Shown: positions 19,145-30,448, counted from the stretch's first letter. The stretch is 64,000 bases of DNA from Odontocerum albicorne (GCA_949825065.1 OX463863.1:23305933-23369932), one strand, 5' to 3'. The notes: generated by a model from the sequence alone, not told the origin. Program-made: numbers and translations.

Positions 19145-21039
19145 GTTCACGTTATATGAATGACCGATTATATAGAGATAATTGCAGTGGAGAGAAGCCC
19201 TACAGCTGTGGAAATTGTGGGAAGACATTCTCTGATAAAATAAGTTTATTACGACATTTAAAGATTGATAGTGAAAAGAGTCCCTACAGCTGTATAATCT
19301 GCGCGAAAATGTTCTCAAAAAAAAGTCACTTAACGTGCCATTCGAAGATTCATAGTGGAGAGAAACCCTATAGCTGTGAACAGTGTGGCAAGAAATTTCC
19401 AGAAAAAAGTTCTATGAAATCTCACGAAAGGATTCATAGTGGAGAAAAGCCGTACAGTTGCGGTAATTGCGCTAAAACATTCTCAAGCAAAGGGAATTTA
19501 AAATCTCATGAAAGGATTCATAGTACAGATAATTCCTATAGCTGTGAAAATTGTGGAAAGACATTCATTGATAATAGAAAATTGATTAGTCATTTAAGAA
19601 TTCATAGTGGAGAGAAGCCCTACAGCTGCGGTGACTGCGGGAAGACATTCTCACAAAAGTGTCATTTAAAATCTCACGAAAGGATTCATAGTGCAGAGAA
19701 GCCATTCAGCTGTGAAAATTGTGGAAAGACATTCTTTGATAATAGAAAATTGATTCGTCATTTAAGAATTCATAGTGGTGAAAAGCCATACAGCTGCGGA
19801 CAATGTGGGAAGACATTCTCACAAAAAGGTACTTTAAGATATCATGAAAGGATTCACAGTAAAGAGAAACCCTACAACTGTGAAACTTGTGGTAAGGCAT
19901 TCTCTCAAAAAGGTCATTTAAAATATCATGAAAGGACTCATAGTGAAGAGAAGCCTTACAGATGTGAAAATTGTGGGAAGTCATTCTCTGATAATGAAGA
20001 TTTAATATGCCATTCGAGGATTCATAGTATGGAGAATCCATACAGCTGTATAATCTGTGCGAAAATATTCTCAAAAAAAAGTCACTTAATACGCCATTCA
20101 AGGATTCATAGTGGAGAAAAGCCTTACAGCTGTAGACAGTGTGGTAAGACATTCTTAGAAAAGGGGTATTTAAAATGTCATGAGCGGATTCATAGTGGAG
20201 AAAAACCTTACAGCTGCGGTAATTGTGAGAAAACATTCTTAACTAAGGGTAGTTTAAAATCTCATTATAGGATTCATAATGGAGAAAATTCCTATAGCTG
20301 TGAAACTTGTGGGAAGACATTCTATGATAATACAAGTTTAATATACCATTCAAGAATTCACAGTGGAGAGAATCCTTACAGCTGCGGAGATTGTGGGAAG
20401 ACATTTTCACAAAAAAGTGATTTTAAATCTCATGAAAGAACTCATAGTGCAAAGAAACCCTACAGCTGTGAAAATTGTGAGAAAACATTTTCTGATCATA
20501 GTAATTTAATTTGCCATTTAAGGATTCATAGTGGAGAAAAGCCCTACGGCTGCGGACAATGTGGGAAGACATTCTCACAAAAGGGTACTTTAAGATATCA
20601 TGAAAGGATTCACAGTAAAGAGAAACCCTACAACTGTGAAACTTGTGGGAAGGCATTCTCTCAAAAAGGTCATTTAAAATATCATGAAAGGACTCATAGT
20701 GAAGAGAAGTCTTACAGCTGTAAAAATTGTGAGAAGTCATTCGCACATAATAGAAGTTTATTACGTCATTCAAGGATTCATAGTATAGAGAGTGCGTACA
20801 GTTGTACAATCTGTGCAAAAATATTCTCAAAAAAAAGCCACTTAATGCGCCATTCAAGGATTCATAGTGGAGAAAAGCCTTACAGCTGTGGAGAGTGTGG
20901 TAAGACATTCTTAGAAAAAGGATATTTAAAATGTCATGAACGGATTCATAGTGGAGAGAAGCCTTACATCTGTGGTATTTGTGCGAAGACATTGTTAACT
21001 AAAGGTGGTTTAAAATCTCATGAAAGGATACATAGTTGA
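19145..21039 (+). CDS. Zinc-finger gene 1, finger exon (22 C2H2 fingers)
   Basis: It follows acceptor ttgttttag, completes the split codon (a|gt) and stays open to TGA at 21037-21039. After SSRYMNDRLYRDNCSGEKP come 22 fingers of exactly 28 residues (CxxC-x12-HxxxH, linker HSGEKPY). Finger 1 is degenerate, with its second histidine replaced by aspartate (HLKID). Fingers 2-10, 11-19 and 20-22 follow a nine-finger order, and fingers 8-9 are identical to 17-18. With exons A and B the product is 778 aa, a poly-C2H2 protein expected to bind DNA in the nucleus; the target is unknown. The -1, 2, 3, 6 helix positions vary along the array. The stop arises where the linker glycine codon GGA should be. 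Confidence 0.93.
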
Positions 21040-21140
21040 GAGTTTCACCCTACAGCTGTGAAAACATTTTCTGATATTGTATGTCATTCAAGGATTCCTA
21101 ATAGAAACAAACTGTGGACAATGTGGGAAGTATGTTAATC
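21040..21140 (+). pseudogene. Decayed fingers after the gene 1 stop
   Basis: Fragments such as ccctacagctgtgaaaac, attttctgatattgtatgtc and attcaaggattcctaata are recognisable finger pieces out of frame. The array was once longer. Confidence 0.75.
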
Positions 21141-21662
21141 TCCGCAGTGTTAATGTAATAATTAATATAGGAATAATTTATTATAAACTCTTAAATCAAA
21201 ATGTAACTGTAAGACGCAATGTTAACCACAAGTGAAGAGGTAACATTACAAAAACATCATGTTCATCAGATACAAGAAATGAGTTGATAAAGCAGATTTC
21301 TTCTTATCGATGGTACGGAGCCGTTTAACATTTTCATTTCAATGAAAAAAGCATATAAATCATTTTAAAATCATAATAAAAAACCAGTATTTTTTCAAAA
21401 ACAATCTTGTCCAGACTTCGAACCAATTAAAAAAGATCATGTCCGACTTGGCCAATCATAGCTTTCCGTTTATGTCTAACTTCATATCAGTTCACTTTAA
21501 CTGTCACATACGTGCAGTGTAATGTCATTATACAGCTTTATCTACCTAGATAACATATATTTATAGTTTTATACTAATATTTCTTCTTATTTTGTATCAC
21601 TACATATTTTATTAAAATAAAAATAAATTACTCTACCTCTAGAATATTTTTGAATTCGAACA
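21141..21662 (+). other. 3' flank of gene 1
   Basis: Likely 3' UTR and intergenic. No repeat or gene recognised. Confidence 0.4.
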
Positions 21663-22197
<535 letters not shown>

Positions 22198-22588
22198 AAA
22201 GTGGGAATGGGATGATGGGAAAAAGTAATACTTTAATTGATTTAATTGACAATACTTTAATTGATCTGTTCATTCATTTTGTTTAGAAATTAATGCATTT
22301 TTGAATACAAAAAAAACGGACCGAAGTAATTTGTACACCCAAAATACATACGTATCATCTCGCTGTATCATTTCTGGGGTGGGCAGAGAGAACGGCTTTT
22401 CAAGCACACAACTTTCATGTACAATCTTCTATCAATTATATTTCTCAGTTTACCTTATTTCAAAATCAGACATTATAATTCTTTCCTTGCATCAGGGCGT
22501 GTCTCGGCTCCCCGTGGGTACAACCGAACTATTGGAATACCCAATTTCTTTTTTTTTTTGATAAAAACTTTTATTTTTCTTTCTAGAT
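22198..22588 (+). other. Flank of microsatellite; nothing recognised
   Basis: Short frames only. It ends in a good acceptor (atttttctttctag, AG at 22585-22586). Confidence 0.35.
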
Positions 22589-22687
22589 ATGGAAGTTTCA
22601 CCTTGTATCAGTTTGAAAGTGGATGACTTCTCCATGTTACAGAAAAAAATTGAAGAAAATAACTGCTTGAAAACATCTTATTCTAAG
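22589..22687 (+). CDS. Probable first coding exon of the three-finger gene
   Basis: After acceptor ctttctag the sequence ATATGGAAGT opens a 33-codon frame (MEVSPCISLKVDDFSMLQKK, then IEENNCLKTSYSK), closing at TCTAAG|gtattt, phase 0. The next exon with a phase-0 acceptor on this strand is 28324, and joining gives an uninterrupted 247-aa protein. The evidence is two plausible splice sites, balanced codons and phase agreement. I do not recognise the segment, and the exon could belong to another gene or not be real. Confidence 0.4.
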
Positions 22688-22739
22688 GTATTTGGAGTAT
22701 TTTAGGGTACATTCAGAAGTCATATATGATTTTATGCAT

Positions 22740-23345
22740 ATCTTGTCCAATGGTAAATTTAACTGGTTTTATTTTCGCGTAACCACCAGCGCCATCTGTG
22801 GATGAATAAATGAGTTAACTAGCGACACATTTCGACTATCTTCTGTAAAAGTTTCGAAGCACTGGCATCGCTGGTTCATTTGTAATGACGTAACAATTGA
22901 CAGTATCGGGTGGGGCATGAATCTTGCTACAAAAATAAATTTAAATAATAATGACATGGTTTTTATGTAGTTGTTCAGACTCTTATGTTGCAGACTGTAA
23001 TGTGGGTATAATTCTAGCCACATTACAGTCTGAACAACTACATAAAAAACATGTCATTATTTAAATTTATTTTTGTAGAAAGTTCATGCCCCACCTTGTA
23101 CCTTTTGAATCTCGGTCGGAAAAAGAACAATGGAGAAATCGTGTCGAAACGCCTTCCTTTCATCGCCAATTTCAGTTTCGGGAATATCTAGAAGTCGCAT
23201 GGAGCCAAATCAGGTGATCGATACTGTTTATGGCCAAGGAATCTCGTACAATCTTCTTAACCTGTACACCGCGTTAAAAATCAAATTCCACGAATCCTGT
23301 GCGCGGCACAATTTCGGCGTTTTTTAATTTCTAAGTTTAAACGCG
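22740..23345. mobile_element. Rearranged mariner-like remnant around a palindrome
   Basis: 22740-22915 matches the 5' end of the element at 40556 (ttttattttcgcgtaaccac, cagcgccatctgtggatgaa). 23115-23345, in reverse, encodes transposase (YRSPDLAPCDF*IFPKLKLA then MKGRRFDTIS). Between the two lies a foldback (22918-23097). In-frame stop; not functional. Confidence 0.7.
22918..23097. repeat. Foldback with ~75-bp arms
   Basis: Left arm ggggcatgaatcttgctaca ... gcagactgtaatgtgg; right arm ccacattacagtctgaacaa ... gtagaaagttcatgcccc; loop of about 12 bp. Arms differ by small indels. Confidence 0.8.
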
Positions 23346-23844
23346 TATTTTGTTTAGAACCACTGATATTTGATTACACCACCAAGTAAACATGACATTC
23401 AAGTAATTTTCTGATAATAAATAATAGTCATTACTCTTAAGGAGACTCATTAAATAAAGGAGATAAACTAAACATTACGTAAAATACACAAAGGAATGCT
23501 ACAGATCAGATCACAGGCGTTTGTGCTTCCCGCGAGGAACACGTTAATGTCCCTTTCCACTTTGTAACTTGGCAATCATTCTTGTTATTTTAACTTTGTC
23601 TGCAGCCGTTCTGAACAGTGTCTCCGTGCTGCAATGGAACCACTCTCCCAGGTTCTTCGGCCAGGAGTTCCTTCTTCCTACACTTTGTTTTCCTTGTGTC
23701 TTACCCTACAATATGACTTGGATGATCTCGTAATTGTTTCCTCTCGTGAAATACCCAAAGCATTCCAATCTCTCCTTCTTAATGCAAGTGAGTACTTCTT
23801 TGTCTTTGCGTTTGAGGACCTCTTCATTGCATACTTCGTCAGCC
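23346..23844 (+). other. Intron or intergenic stretch; nothing recognised
   Basis: No repeat or domain recognised. If the two-exon model of the three-finger gene is right, this is intron. Confidence 0.35.
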
Positions 23845-24304
23845 TTTAGCGGATGTCCTTGAAAGACGCGATGATGATTTTGATTGTTTGGTATTTAAAT
23901 AAAATACGTCAATTAGCAATGCGGAAAGAGAGAGTGAATGAATCAATGAATAATAATTAATAATTAATGATTCTTTATTTATCGGTAAGTGGGTATTTAT
24001 ACATTTCAGAATGGGCGCGGGAGTGCGCCCGCAATATATTTTTATCTCGCTTCTGTGCGTGCAGAAATGGTCAATTGAAATATTGCAGACATCGCAAATA
24101 ATATTGTGGGTAGACAATTTGTTGGCGAAAACGACGAGACAGCGTGATGCGTTCTCTTTCTACTGTGGAATGTATCGTAAATAGTATTTGTGGGTAAACA
24201 ATTTCAATGTTTTGGTATGCATCCTTTGGACATATCCAAAGGTCATTTCGTCGGTCGCTGGCCGTGTGTGTTGACAATATTCAGGGACGACCGTAGTTCC
24301 TACA
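23845..24304 (-). mobile_element. Solo LTR, copy 1
   Basis: 460 bp flanked by a 4-bp duplication AGCC (23841-23844 and 24305-24308). Read on the minus strand it begins TGTAGGAACTACGGTCG, has a TATA-type box (tgtataaata) and then aataaaga as poly(A) signal. This is LTR order, with end ...cgctaaa. It shares ends and layout with 30541-30921 and 35081-35552. No internal region. A 4-bp duplication fits some Gypsy lineages; the lineage is inference. Confidence 0.8.
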
Positions 24305-24407
24305 AGCCCATTAAATCTTTGATATTCTTCTGTAGGGCCACATTTTAAATGCTTAACTATTCTATCATGTTATTTATAGTTAAGGCATTAACACTGTGAA
24401 GGTTTAA

Positions 24408-25206
24408 GAGAGGGTAGTCTACTCTAGAAATTTGAAAAAAAATTATTTTTTTATTTTTTGCATATTCTTAAAGTTTAAACCTTTAAGAATATGTTATCAA
24501 AAGGAAATTTAAAAATTCTCAATATTTACGAAGTCATATGTTAGCTATAAATGAGGCAGCAGCACGTCGCACCGGAATGACTCAGACAATGATCTCAAAA
24601 CTTGAAACGCGTTTTTTTTTTTTTTTTTACACTAATTACTTAAATTACACACTAATTTTAAAACTACTTTTTACACTAATTTTAAAACTACTTTTTTCGA
24701 CCTGGTCGACATAAAATCTCAAGTTCTATCCAACCGATCGCCTTGAAATTTAGTATGAAACTTTGATAAATAATTTTTATATCGTCCCTACCTTGAAAAA
24801 TTCAAAACTATTTTTTTTATTGTACTATTCTTAAAAATTAGAAAAAAAGAGTAAGGAAATTTAATTTTTTTTCAGGCAGCCGCCATTTTACGATTTTTTT
24901 CTTTCTCTTTAGTACCAACTATAACGACATTATTTCTCGTTAAGAAACTGTGTATGATTTTTGTCTCGGATTTAGGAAAGGGCTCCAATCATGTCGACCA
25001 GCTCACCACTTTTTTTTTTTTTTTACAAGTTATAACAGCTGATAGCGTCTTGAATTTTGAATTTTTTTTTCAAAAATCTCTTTTGTACATTCTCAAGTCA
25101 TCAATAAACAAACTGTAAAAAATGTATAGGAAAAATATTTTATATTTTTTATTTATTTAGTCTGAAAAAACGCCCGAAATTCACGCCTTTAGAGTAGAAT
25201 ACACCC
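24408..25206 (-). mobile_element. MITE with TTAA target (copy 2, inverted relative to 17225)
   Basis: Flanked by TTAA at 24404-24407 and 25207-25210. Ends gagagggtagtctactctag and ttagagtagaatacaccc are inverted. The uninserted version of the target (gaggtttaaagacattgtaa) survives at 57741-57760, confirming a single TTAA before insertion. About 800 bp, non-coding. Confidence 0.85.
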
Positions 25207-25269
25207 TTAAAGACATTGTAATTTGTTTAGACAAACAAGTCTTATTTGTGCTCCCTGATGATGAGGTGA

Positions 25270-25340
25270 AAAAATTATTCGAGGGATCCTTCTCATACTC
25301 AGCCAGCAAATGCTGGAATGAGTTGCCCCTGACATTGAAA
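25270..25340 (+). pseudogene. LINE reverse-transcriptase tail fragment
   Basis: It reads FEGSFSYSASKCWNELPLTL then KD, the 'FSxSAxxxWNxLPxxLR' ending of CR1/Jockey-type proteins. About 22 codons remain, followed directly by a SINE. Confidence 0.55.
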
Positions 25341-25525
25341 GACCTCCGTGGCCTGGTGGTAAGACCCTTGTCTGCCGATCCGAAGGTTGCGGGTTCGATC
25401 CCCGCTGGAACCCAGATTTTTTAAAAAGGATTCCAGTCTGGTTAACACTTAGGGCCTATAAAAACATCTTTCTGGTTGGTTGGAAAAGATTGCCACATGG
25501 CAATAAACTCGCCAGGTTAAAAACA
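25341..25525 (+). mobile_element. tRNA-headed SINE with LINE-derived tail, copy 1
   Basis: The head gacctccgtggcctggtggt carries an A-box-like stretch, followed by a B box (gggttcgatcc). The body has aacccagattttttaaaaag, and the tail is tctggttggttggaaaagat tgccacatggcaataaactc gccagg plus an A-rich end. The tail equals the 3' end of the LINE at 4779-5560. Confidence 0.85.
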
Positions 25526-25729
25526 AAAGAACGGGTGATTAGTTGTACCTTCAGAAATGCTCTGAAATGTTACCTTCTAAATAGTTAATGTTTTTTTGAT
25601 GATTTGGACTCTTATTTGCTTTTCTCTCTTTTCACTGGCGGTGAATCGAGGGTGGATTGTGTGTGCGTGTTTGTGCGTTATCTTCTCATTAATTTTTATA
25701 TAACTGTTTATTTATTTTCATCTTTTGTA

Positions 25730-26205
25730 TTGTGGTTTGTATGTGTGAACATCATTTTGTATTGTGGTTTGTATGTGTGAACATCATTTTGTATTGTGGT
25801 TTGTATGTGTGAACATCATTTTGTATTGTGGTTTGTATGTGTGAACATCATTTTGTATTGTGGTTTGTATGTATGAACATCATTTTGTATTGTGGTTTGT
25901 ATGTGTGAACATCATTTTGTATTGTGGTTTGTATGTGTGAACATCATTTTGTATTGTGGTTTGTATGTATGAACATCATTTTATATTGTGGTTTGTATGT
26001 GTGAACATCATTTTGTATTGTGGTTTGTATGTGTGAACATCATTTTGTATTGTGGTTTGTATGTGTGAACATCATTTTGTATTGTGGTTTGTATGTATGA
26101 ACATCATTTTGTATTGTGGTTTGTATGTGTGAACATCATTTTGTATTGTGGTTTGTATGTGTGAACATCATTTTGTATTGTGGTTTGTATGTGTGAACAT
26201 CATTT
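25730..26205 (+). repeat. 32-bp tandem repeat, ~15 copies
   Basis: Unit gtgtgaacatcattttgtat tgtggtttgtat. Copies are nearly identical (gtgtgaac/gtatgaac), so the expansion is recent. Confidence 0.95.
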
Positions 26206-26520
26206 CCCATTTGTGATTTTATTTTTATAAAATTTGGACTCCTCGAGGCTTTTCTCTTTTATTATAAGTTAACCTAAGGTGATATTTATGGGTATCCTTT
26301 TTTTCTGCCATTTATTCATTTTTTTCTTAATCGTCATGTGTATGCTGAAAAACATCTGGTGTCCTTGCGGTTGGGCTCGCCCTATATTAGTGAGGTGTAT
26401 CTCAGCCGGGGGAATGTTGTGGGATGAGCTCGGAGCTTTAAATAGATTATCTTAAGAAAAAGGCTGGAAAGTTAATGTATTTTATTTATTTACTTTCTCA
26501 AAACAGGCTTAGTCCAATTA
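26206..26520 (+). other. No gene recognised
   Basis: Contains 'gttgggctcgccctatatta' and 'tgttgtgggatgagctcgga', which look like retroelement untranslated sequence. No frame. Confidence 0.3.
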
Positions 26521-27464
26521 CTAGGCGTATCCAGAAAGTAACTGTACTGAGGCTCTCACGACCGGATGGATTTTATTTTCGACATGTTGGCTACACTTCC
26601 GTATAGCCTGACCCGTCCCCTCCGCAACGAGACCGGCTCGAGGTCAGTACGCTGAGAAGTGTCGACGCGACAACACGTTTCGTGAAAAATGTCAATCCAA
26701 TCTCCCGCCAAGTGCGAAATAAATAATGCCGGGCAAGAGTTTTTGAGGCGCTGCAAACTCCATGGAGATGAATTTCTCCGCTCCATCGTTACTGGAGATG
26801 AAACTTGGGTTGCACACTACACGCCTGAAACCAAAAGGCAGTCTCAACAGTGGCGTCACACCTCTTCACCCTCCGCCAAAAAGTTCAAAACCACAATTTC
26901 AGCCAAGAAAATCATGGCATCCGTGTTTTGGGACTGTCAAGGTATAATTTTAATTGAATATATGCCTCAAGGGGAGACCATCAACTCTGCAAGATACTGT
27001 GAGACCCTAAAAAAATTTCGGAGGGCGATTCAGAACAAGAGGAGAGGCATGCTGACAAAGGGAGTCTGCCTGCTGCACGACAATGCCAGACCACACACAG
27101 CCAACGCCACGAAGGAACTGCTCGCCTCGTTTCAATGGGATGTCCTGAACCATCCCGCGCATTCCCCTGACCTAGCACCTTCAGATTACTATTTCTTTAC
27201 CTCCCTGAAGCTGCACATGGGTGGAAAAAGGTTTTCAACTGACAAGGAGGTAAAGGAAGAGGTGGAGAAGTGGACGGAGGGGTTGGCATCAAGGAAGGCA
27301 TCAAAAAGTTGAAACCCCGCTTCACCACCTGCATTGAGAGAAATGGCGACTATGTCGAAAAATAGCTTACATATGTACTACGGTAACCACGTAATTTTTT
27401 TGTTTAAATAAAAAAAATTGTAACCTACAAAAATTCAGTACACTTACTTTCTGGATATGCCTCG
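26521..27464 (+). mobile_element. Mariner, internally deleted sister of 14815-16145
   Basis: 944 bp, with the same inverted ends (ggcgtatccagaaagtaa / ttactttctggatatgcc) and TA on both sides (26519-26520, 27465-27466). The reading frame starts MSIQSPAKCEI, then jumps to AGQEFLRRCKLHGDEFLRSI, losing about 390 bp of the N-terminal DNA-binding region. TGDETW, HDNARPH and SPDLAPSDY are intact. A second small deletion near 27290 (EGLASRKASKS*) truncates the C-terminus. At the site where the 15-kb copy has a frameshift, this copy is in frame. Confidence 0.9.
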
Positions 27465-27764
27465 TACTTTGAAAAATACAAGACATATTAAAAATAAAGA
27501 AAAATTGTATAGAATAAAAAATTATGTAAAATAAGAAATAATGTATAATATATGCATACATATGATACATACACACAAACATACACATATATTCAGTCAC
27601 TTAAGTACGTTGATGAGTACTTTCTAACGCGCTCAATCTTAGAAGATAATTTACTTTTGCTTTTGGTAATGTGATATGGAATATGTCAATATCCGAAGCA
27701 GTCCCGTTCAGAAGAGTTAAGGCCCTTCCAACAGACACAGCGGCTGGAAGACCCGTTCTTGCGT

Positions 27765-28065
27765 ATGTTATTGAGAACAGTTCTTGTCAGCACAGTCTGG
27801 TGTAATTGTTAGGAACATTTAACGCTAATCTTTGTAGTAATGCTGGACAGCTCATCACAACTCCTCGAACGAGTCTGACAACGTATACCAGGAGACGCAG
27901 ATCTCTCCTTACGCTCAAGGAGTTATACCCGAGCATGCCCAGCAGAAACTGAGTAGGATAAAGCCATGAATAGACAACACCAAACCCACTCATATAGAGA
28001 TATTGTAGATATTTTTTTGTACTTTCTCCACCATGAGTGAGTTCTGCGCCCCCACTGGGCTCCAA
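27765..28065 (-). pseudogene. Jockey-type LINE C-terminal fragment
   Basis: The minus strand reads STKKYLQYLYMSGFGVVYSW, then LYPTQFLLGMLGYNSLSVRR and DLRLLVYVVRLVRGVVMSCP, ending LALNVPNNYTRL. It fits the 'YPxxxLLxxxGxxSLxxRRxxxxLxxxxxLxxGxxxxPxLLxxLxxxVPxxxxR' tail of Jockey-type elements. The flanks are degenerate. Confidence 0.7.
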
Positions 28066-28323
28066 ATGCGAGCATTGCTTTCTAATTTGCTACGGATCAA
28101 TGAATTAAACAACGTTTTGAGCACCATTTGGTTTTCAAACGACTTAGAGATTCTCATTACAAATCCTAGAGTTTTATAAGCTGAGCTGTAGGTTTTTAAG
28201 TCAAAGGTTTTCTCTCGATAACAAATCTTAAAGTTCCTTTGTTCATATTACTTAAGACATCTATTTTATCTATAGATTTAATTTCTGATGTCTTCATTCA
28301 ACTCTTTATTTCGATTATTTCAG
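28066..28323 (+). other. Intron 3' part before the three-finger exon
   Basis: AT-rich, ending in acceptor ttcgattatttcag (AG at 28322-28323). Confidence 0.45.
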
Positions 28324-28968
28324 AATCCCGACATGCCGAACAATTCAGAAGACGGAGAACATTCCAACTCGGGAGAGAAGATGTCCAAATTTGAAGAAAA
28401 TCCGTTGGAAATAGCGAAAATTAAAAAGAAAAAGGTTAAACGACGCAAGATTTGCAATTGCGAATTTTGCGGTCAAAGGAACAAAATTAAACTCGACAAA
28501 AACGGAATCATAAAGGTGAAAGATCAAGCGTGCAAAAAGTGCGGTTTAAAACTGTCGCCGAACGAGAAAAGAACGAACCGCGATGTAGAAAAGATAGTGA
28601 AACATTCGGACGAACGACCGTTCAACTGTCATTTTTGTAAATACGCCGGTAAGACGCAACACAAATTGAGACTTCACCAGCGAATACATATTAAAGAGAA
28701 GAATATAGCTTGTAGTCAGTGTAGTTATACTTGTCGAACAATATCAGATTTAAAGAAGCATCGGATCAAGCATAGCGATCAAAAGCCGTTTGGTTGCGAT
28801 CAATGCTCGTTCGCGTGCAAGACGAACAGTGAACTCACGAAGCATAAGAAGAGAGTTCACGCTGACGGCAAATCGGCGGCGGCTAAGAAGTCTTACTACA
28901 TGTGGGATCCGGACACCGCTTCAAATAATGATGACGAGGAAGGAGAGGTCGAAAATGCGTGGTGGTGA
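28324..28968 (+). CDS. Small nuclear-type protein with three C2H2 zinc fingers
   Basis: The exon encodes 214 residues from NPDMPNNSEDGEHSNSGEKM to DDEEGEVENAWW and TGA. In order: an acidic/serine start; a basic stretch (KIKKKKVKRRK); a CxxC ... CxxC pair (CEFC ... CKKC); three fingers (FNCHFCKYAGKTQHKLRLHQ, IACSQCSYTCRTISDLKKHR, FGCDQCSFACKTNSELTKHK), the last with HxxxxH; and an acidic C-terminus. The 'CxxCxYxxxTxxxLxxHxxxH' finger style is that of REST/CTCF-like proteins and differs from the four paralogues here. Codon use is also less AT-rich. I do not recognise the gene. A start within the exon is possible (ATG 28333). Confidence 0.85.
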   Translation, partial: NPDMPNNSEDGEHSNSGEKMSKFEENPLEIAKIKKKKVKRRKICNCEFCGQRNKIKLDKNGIIKVKDQACKKCGLKLSPNEKRTNRDVEKIVKHSDERPFNCHFCKYAGKTQHKLRLHQRIHIKEKNIACSQCSYTCRTISDLKKHRIKHSDQKPFGCDQCSFACKTNSELTKHKKRVHADGKSAAAKKSYYMWDPDTASNNDDEEGEVENAWW

Positions 28969-28979
28969 ATCAATCGACG

Positions 28980-29097
28980 AAAAAAAGCTGTCACGAGGCG
29001 TGAGATTGTTTCACGATAATGTATAAATGCACACTTCTGTTGCTGCAAAGGTTGCTATTCAACACTGTGGTTTCCAAGAACTGAATCACCCACCTTA
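28980..29097 (+). pseudogene. Mariner-like transposase fragment
   Basis: It reads KKLSRGVRLFHDNV*MHTSV then AAKVAIQHCGFQELNHPPY, matching the 'GVxLLHDNAPAHxxxxxxxxxxxxGxxELxHPPYSPDLAPSD' block. It lies 12 bases after the zinc-finger stop and carries an in-frame stop. Confidence 0.7.
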
Positions 29098-29129
29098 CAG
29101 GTTACATATGGTTCAGAAACGGATTCTAC

Positions 29130-29372
29130 AGGGTGTCAAAAAATGTATAGACACTTTGAACGGTTATTAATTCAGTATTTGTTAAGGTATATCTAAGATT
29201 AAAACTCCAAATTAAAGAAGACAGATGTAGTTGTTTTTTAAATTAACGTAAATGCTTAAATTGATGGCCATTCTGGTTCATGCACTGCCGATATTGTAGA
29301 ATCACACATTATGAATATTTGGTTTTGGTATTTGGGCGCATTCTTTTTCAATGGCTGCTTTCAACCCATTAA
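29130..29372 (-). pseudogene. DDE (Tc1/mariner-like) transposase tail, split by a piggyBac element
   Basis: The minus strand reads NGLKAAIEKECAQIPKPNIH then NV*, followed by QYRQCMNQNGHQFKHLR*. The upstream half lies at 30449-30536 (FLWRLFKDKVDGTKVVTV). Removing the piggyBac element between them rejoins the two at TTAA in one frame (...KVVTV-NGLKAA...). Confidence 0.75.
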
Positions 29373-30448
29373 CCCTTTGATAACCGCCATGTTAAAACTG
29401 AAACTGATCGTGAGGTCAGTTTCAGTAGTCTTTCTATAGTCAAATGACATCATGCTTTAAACATTTAATAAGAAATCACACAGGAGTCGGATTTGAGAAA
29501 AATAAAGACTTTTTTACTCAATAATAATAAGCTGAATTCATATTTTTATACGAGATTCAAAAATATATTTTGATTAAATTGTCTGGAGTCAAAAATGAAG
29601 TAATAATTCAAATTCAATTATAATTTTGTAATTTTTTTCTTCACATGTGAAAAAAATACACATTAAAAACGTAAAATAAAATTAAAAAACACAGTTATTT
29701 GAACAAATCATTTTTACAATAGAAATGAATGAAGCAACCTTCATTATGTAGGGAGACCTCCTGTAGGCTCCTATCATAGCCTGCATTGTCACACACACTC
29801 TGCGTTCAGGCCTTTGCTTTAGCCTTACATACTATACTATACATTTTCTGTTAACATACTTTTTTCCACCAGCATTGCCACGGATTTTATAAGGAAAGTG
29901 GGAGTTTCTTCCTTGTAGCCTGAGAGGAGTGTCGGAGGTCCCTGCCCTATTCCCCAGCTGCCGAGTGCGGGATCCTGGACATGGACTACTTCTCCATTAC
30001 TCGGCCCGCTGGTTGAACTGTTCCCTTCACCCAATTCATTTTCCCAATCTGAAACATCCTCGTCTGGAACTGGTTCTTCTTCATCCTCACTATAGAAGAG
30101 TCTTTCCTCTTCAAATTCACCACAATCTGACTCGCCTAATACATTATATAATTCGTTTTCACTTCATTCTTCCAGGTCAAGAAATGTGTATGAGCGCCAT
30201 TTATCGGCCATTTTGAATATCGAGTAAATAAATGGATCTTAGTATTACAGATTTCTTTATTTTTTGGTTTGAATCCTTGCTCAACTAAAAATTTACTATT
30301 GAGCTTGAATGTTTTTGCGGTAGATGTCAGAGTAAGTCAGAAAAAAAATATACATTATAACATTGTCATAGCTCGAGAATTTCTCGGGCACGGTAAGGAA
30401 TGCATGATTATTTTTCCCGAGAAATTCTCGGGCTTGGTTGTTAAGGGG
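29373..30448 (-). mobile_element. Degenerate piggyBac-like element with transposase N-terminus
   Basis: The left end ccctttgataacc follows TTAA (29369-29372). The right end ggttgttaagggg is its inverted, diverged partner, followed by ATAA (30449-30452). Minus-strand frame: MADKWRSYTFLDLEE*SENE then LYNVLGESDCGEFEEERLFY and EDEEEPVPDEDVSDWENELG, an acidic N-terminus like those of piggyBac transposases. The catalytic domain is missing. A subterminal palindrome cccgagaaattctcggg lies near the right end. Inactive. Confidence 0.72.

Noticed and set aside
19706..20992. Long minus-strand frames over the finger exons (also 35933-36955, 48586-50037, 60211-60990)
   Set aside because: Antisense shadows: the 84-bp finger repeat keeps one reverse frame open (HIVHSCKASLHYESFHE repeats). 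No start context, splice pattern or known family.
25341..25420. tRNA gene
   Set aside because: It has A- and B-box-like words but no clean cloverleaf, and the body continues into a LINE-like tail; it is a SINE head. The same applies at 44752.
29837..30034. 65-residue minus-strand frame as an independent gene
   Set aside because: It is part of the degenerate piggyBac-like N-terminus and has a stop upstream in the same frame.
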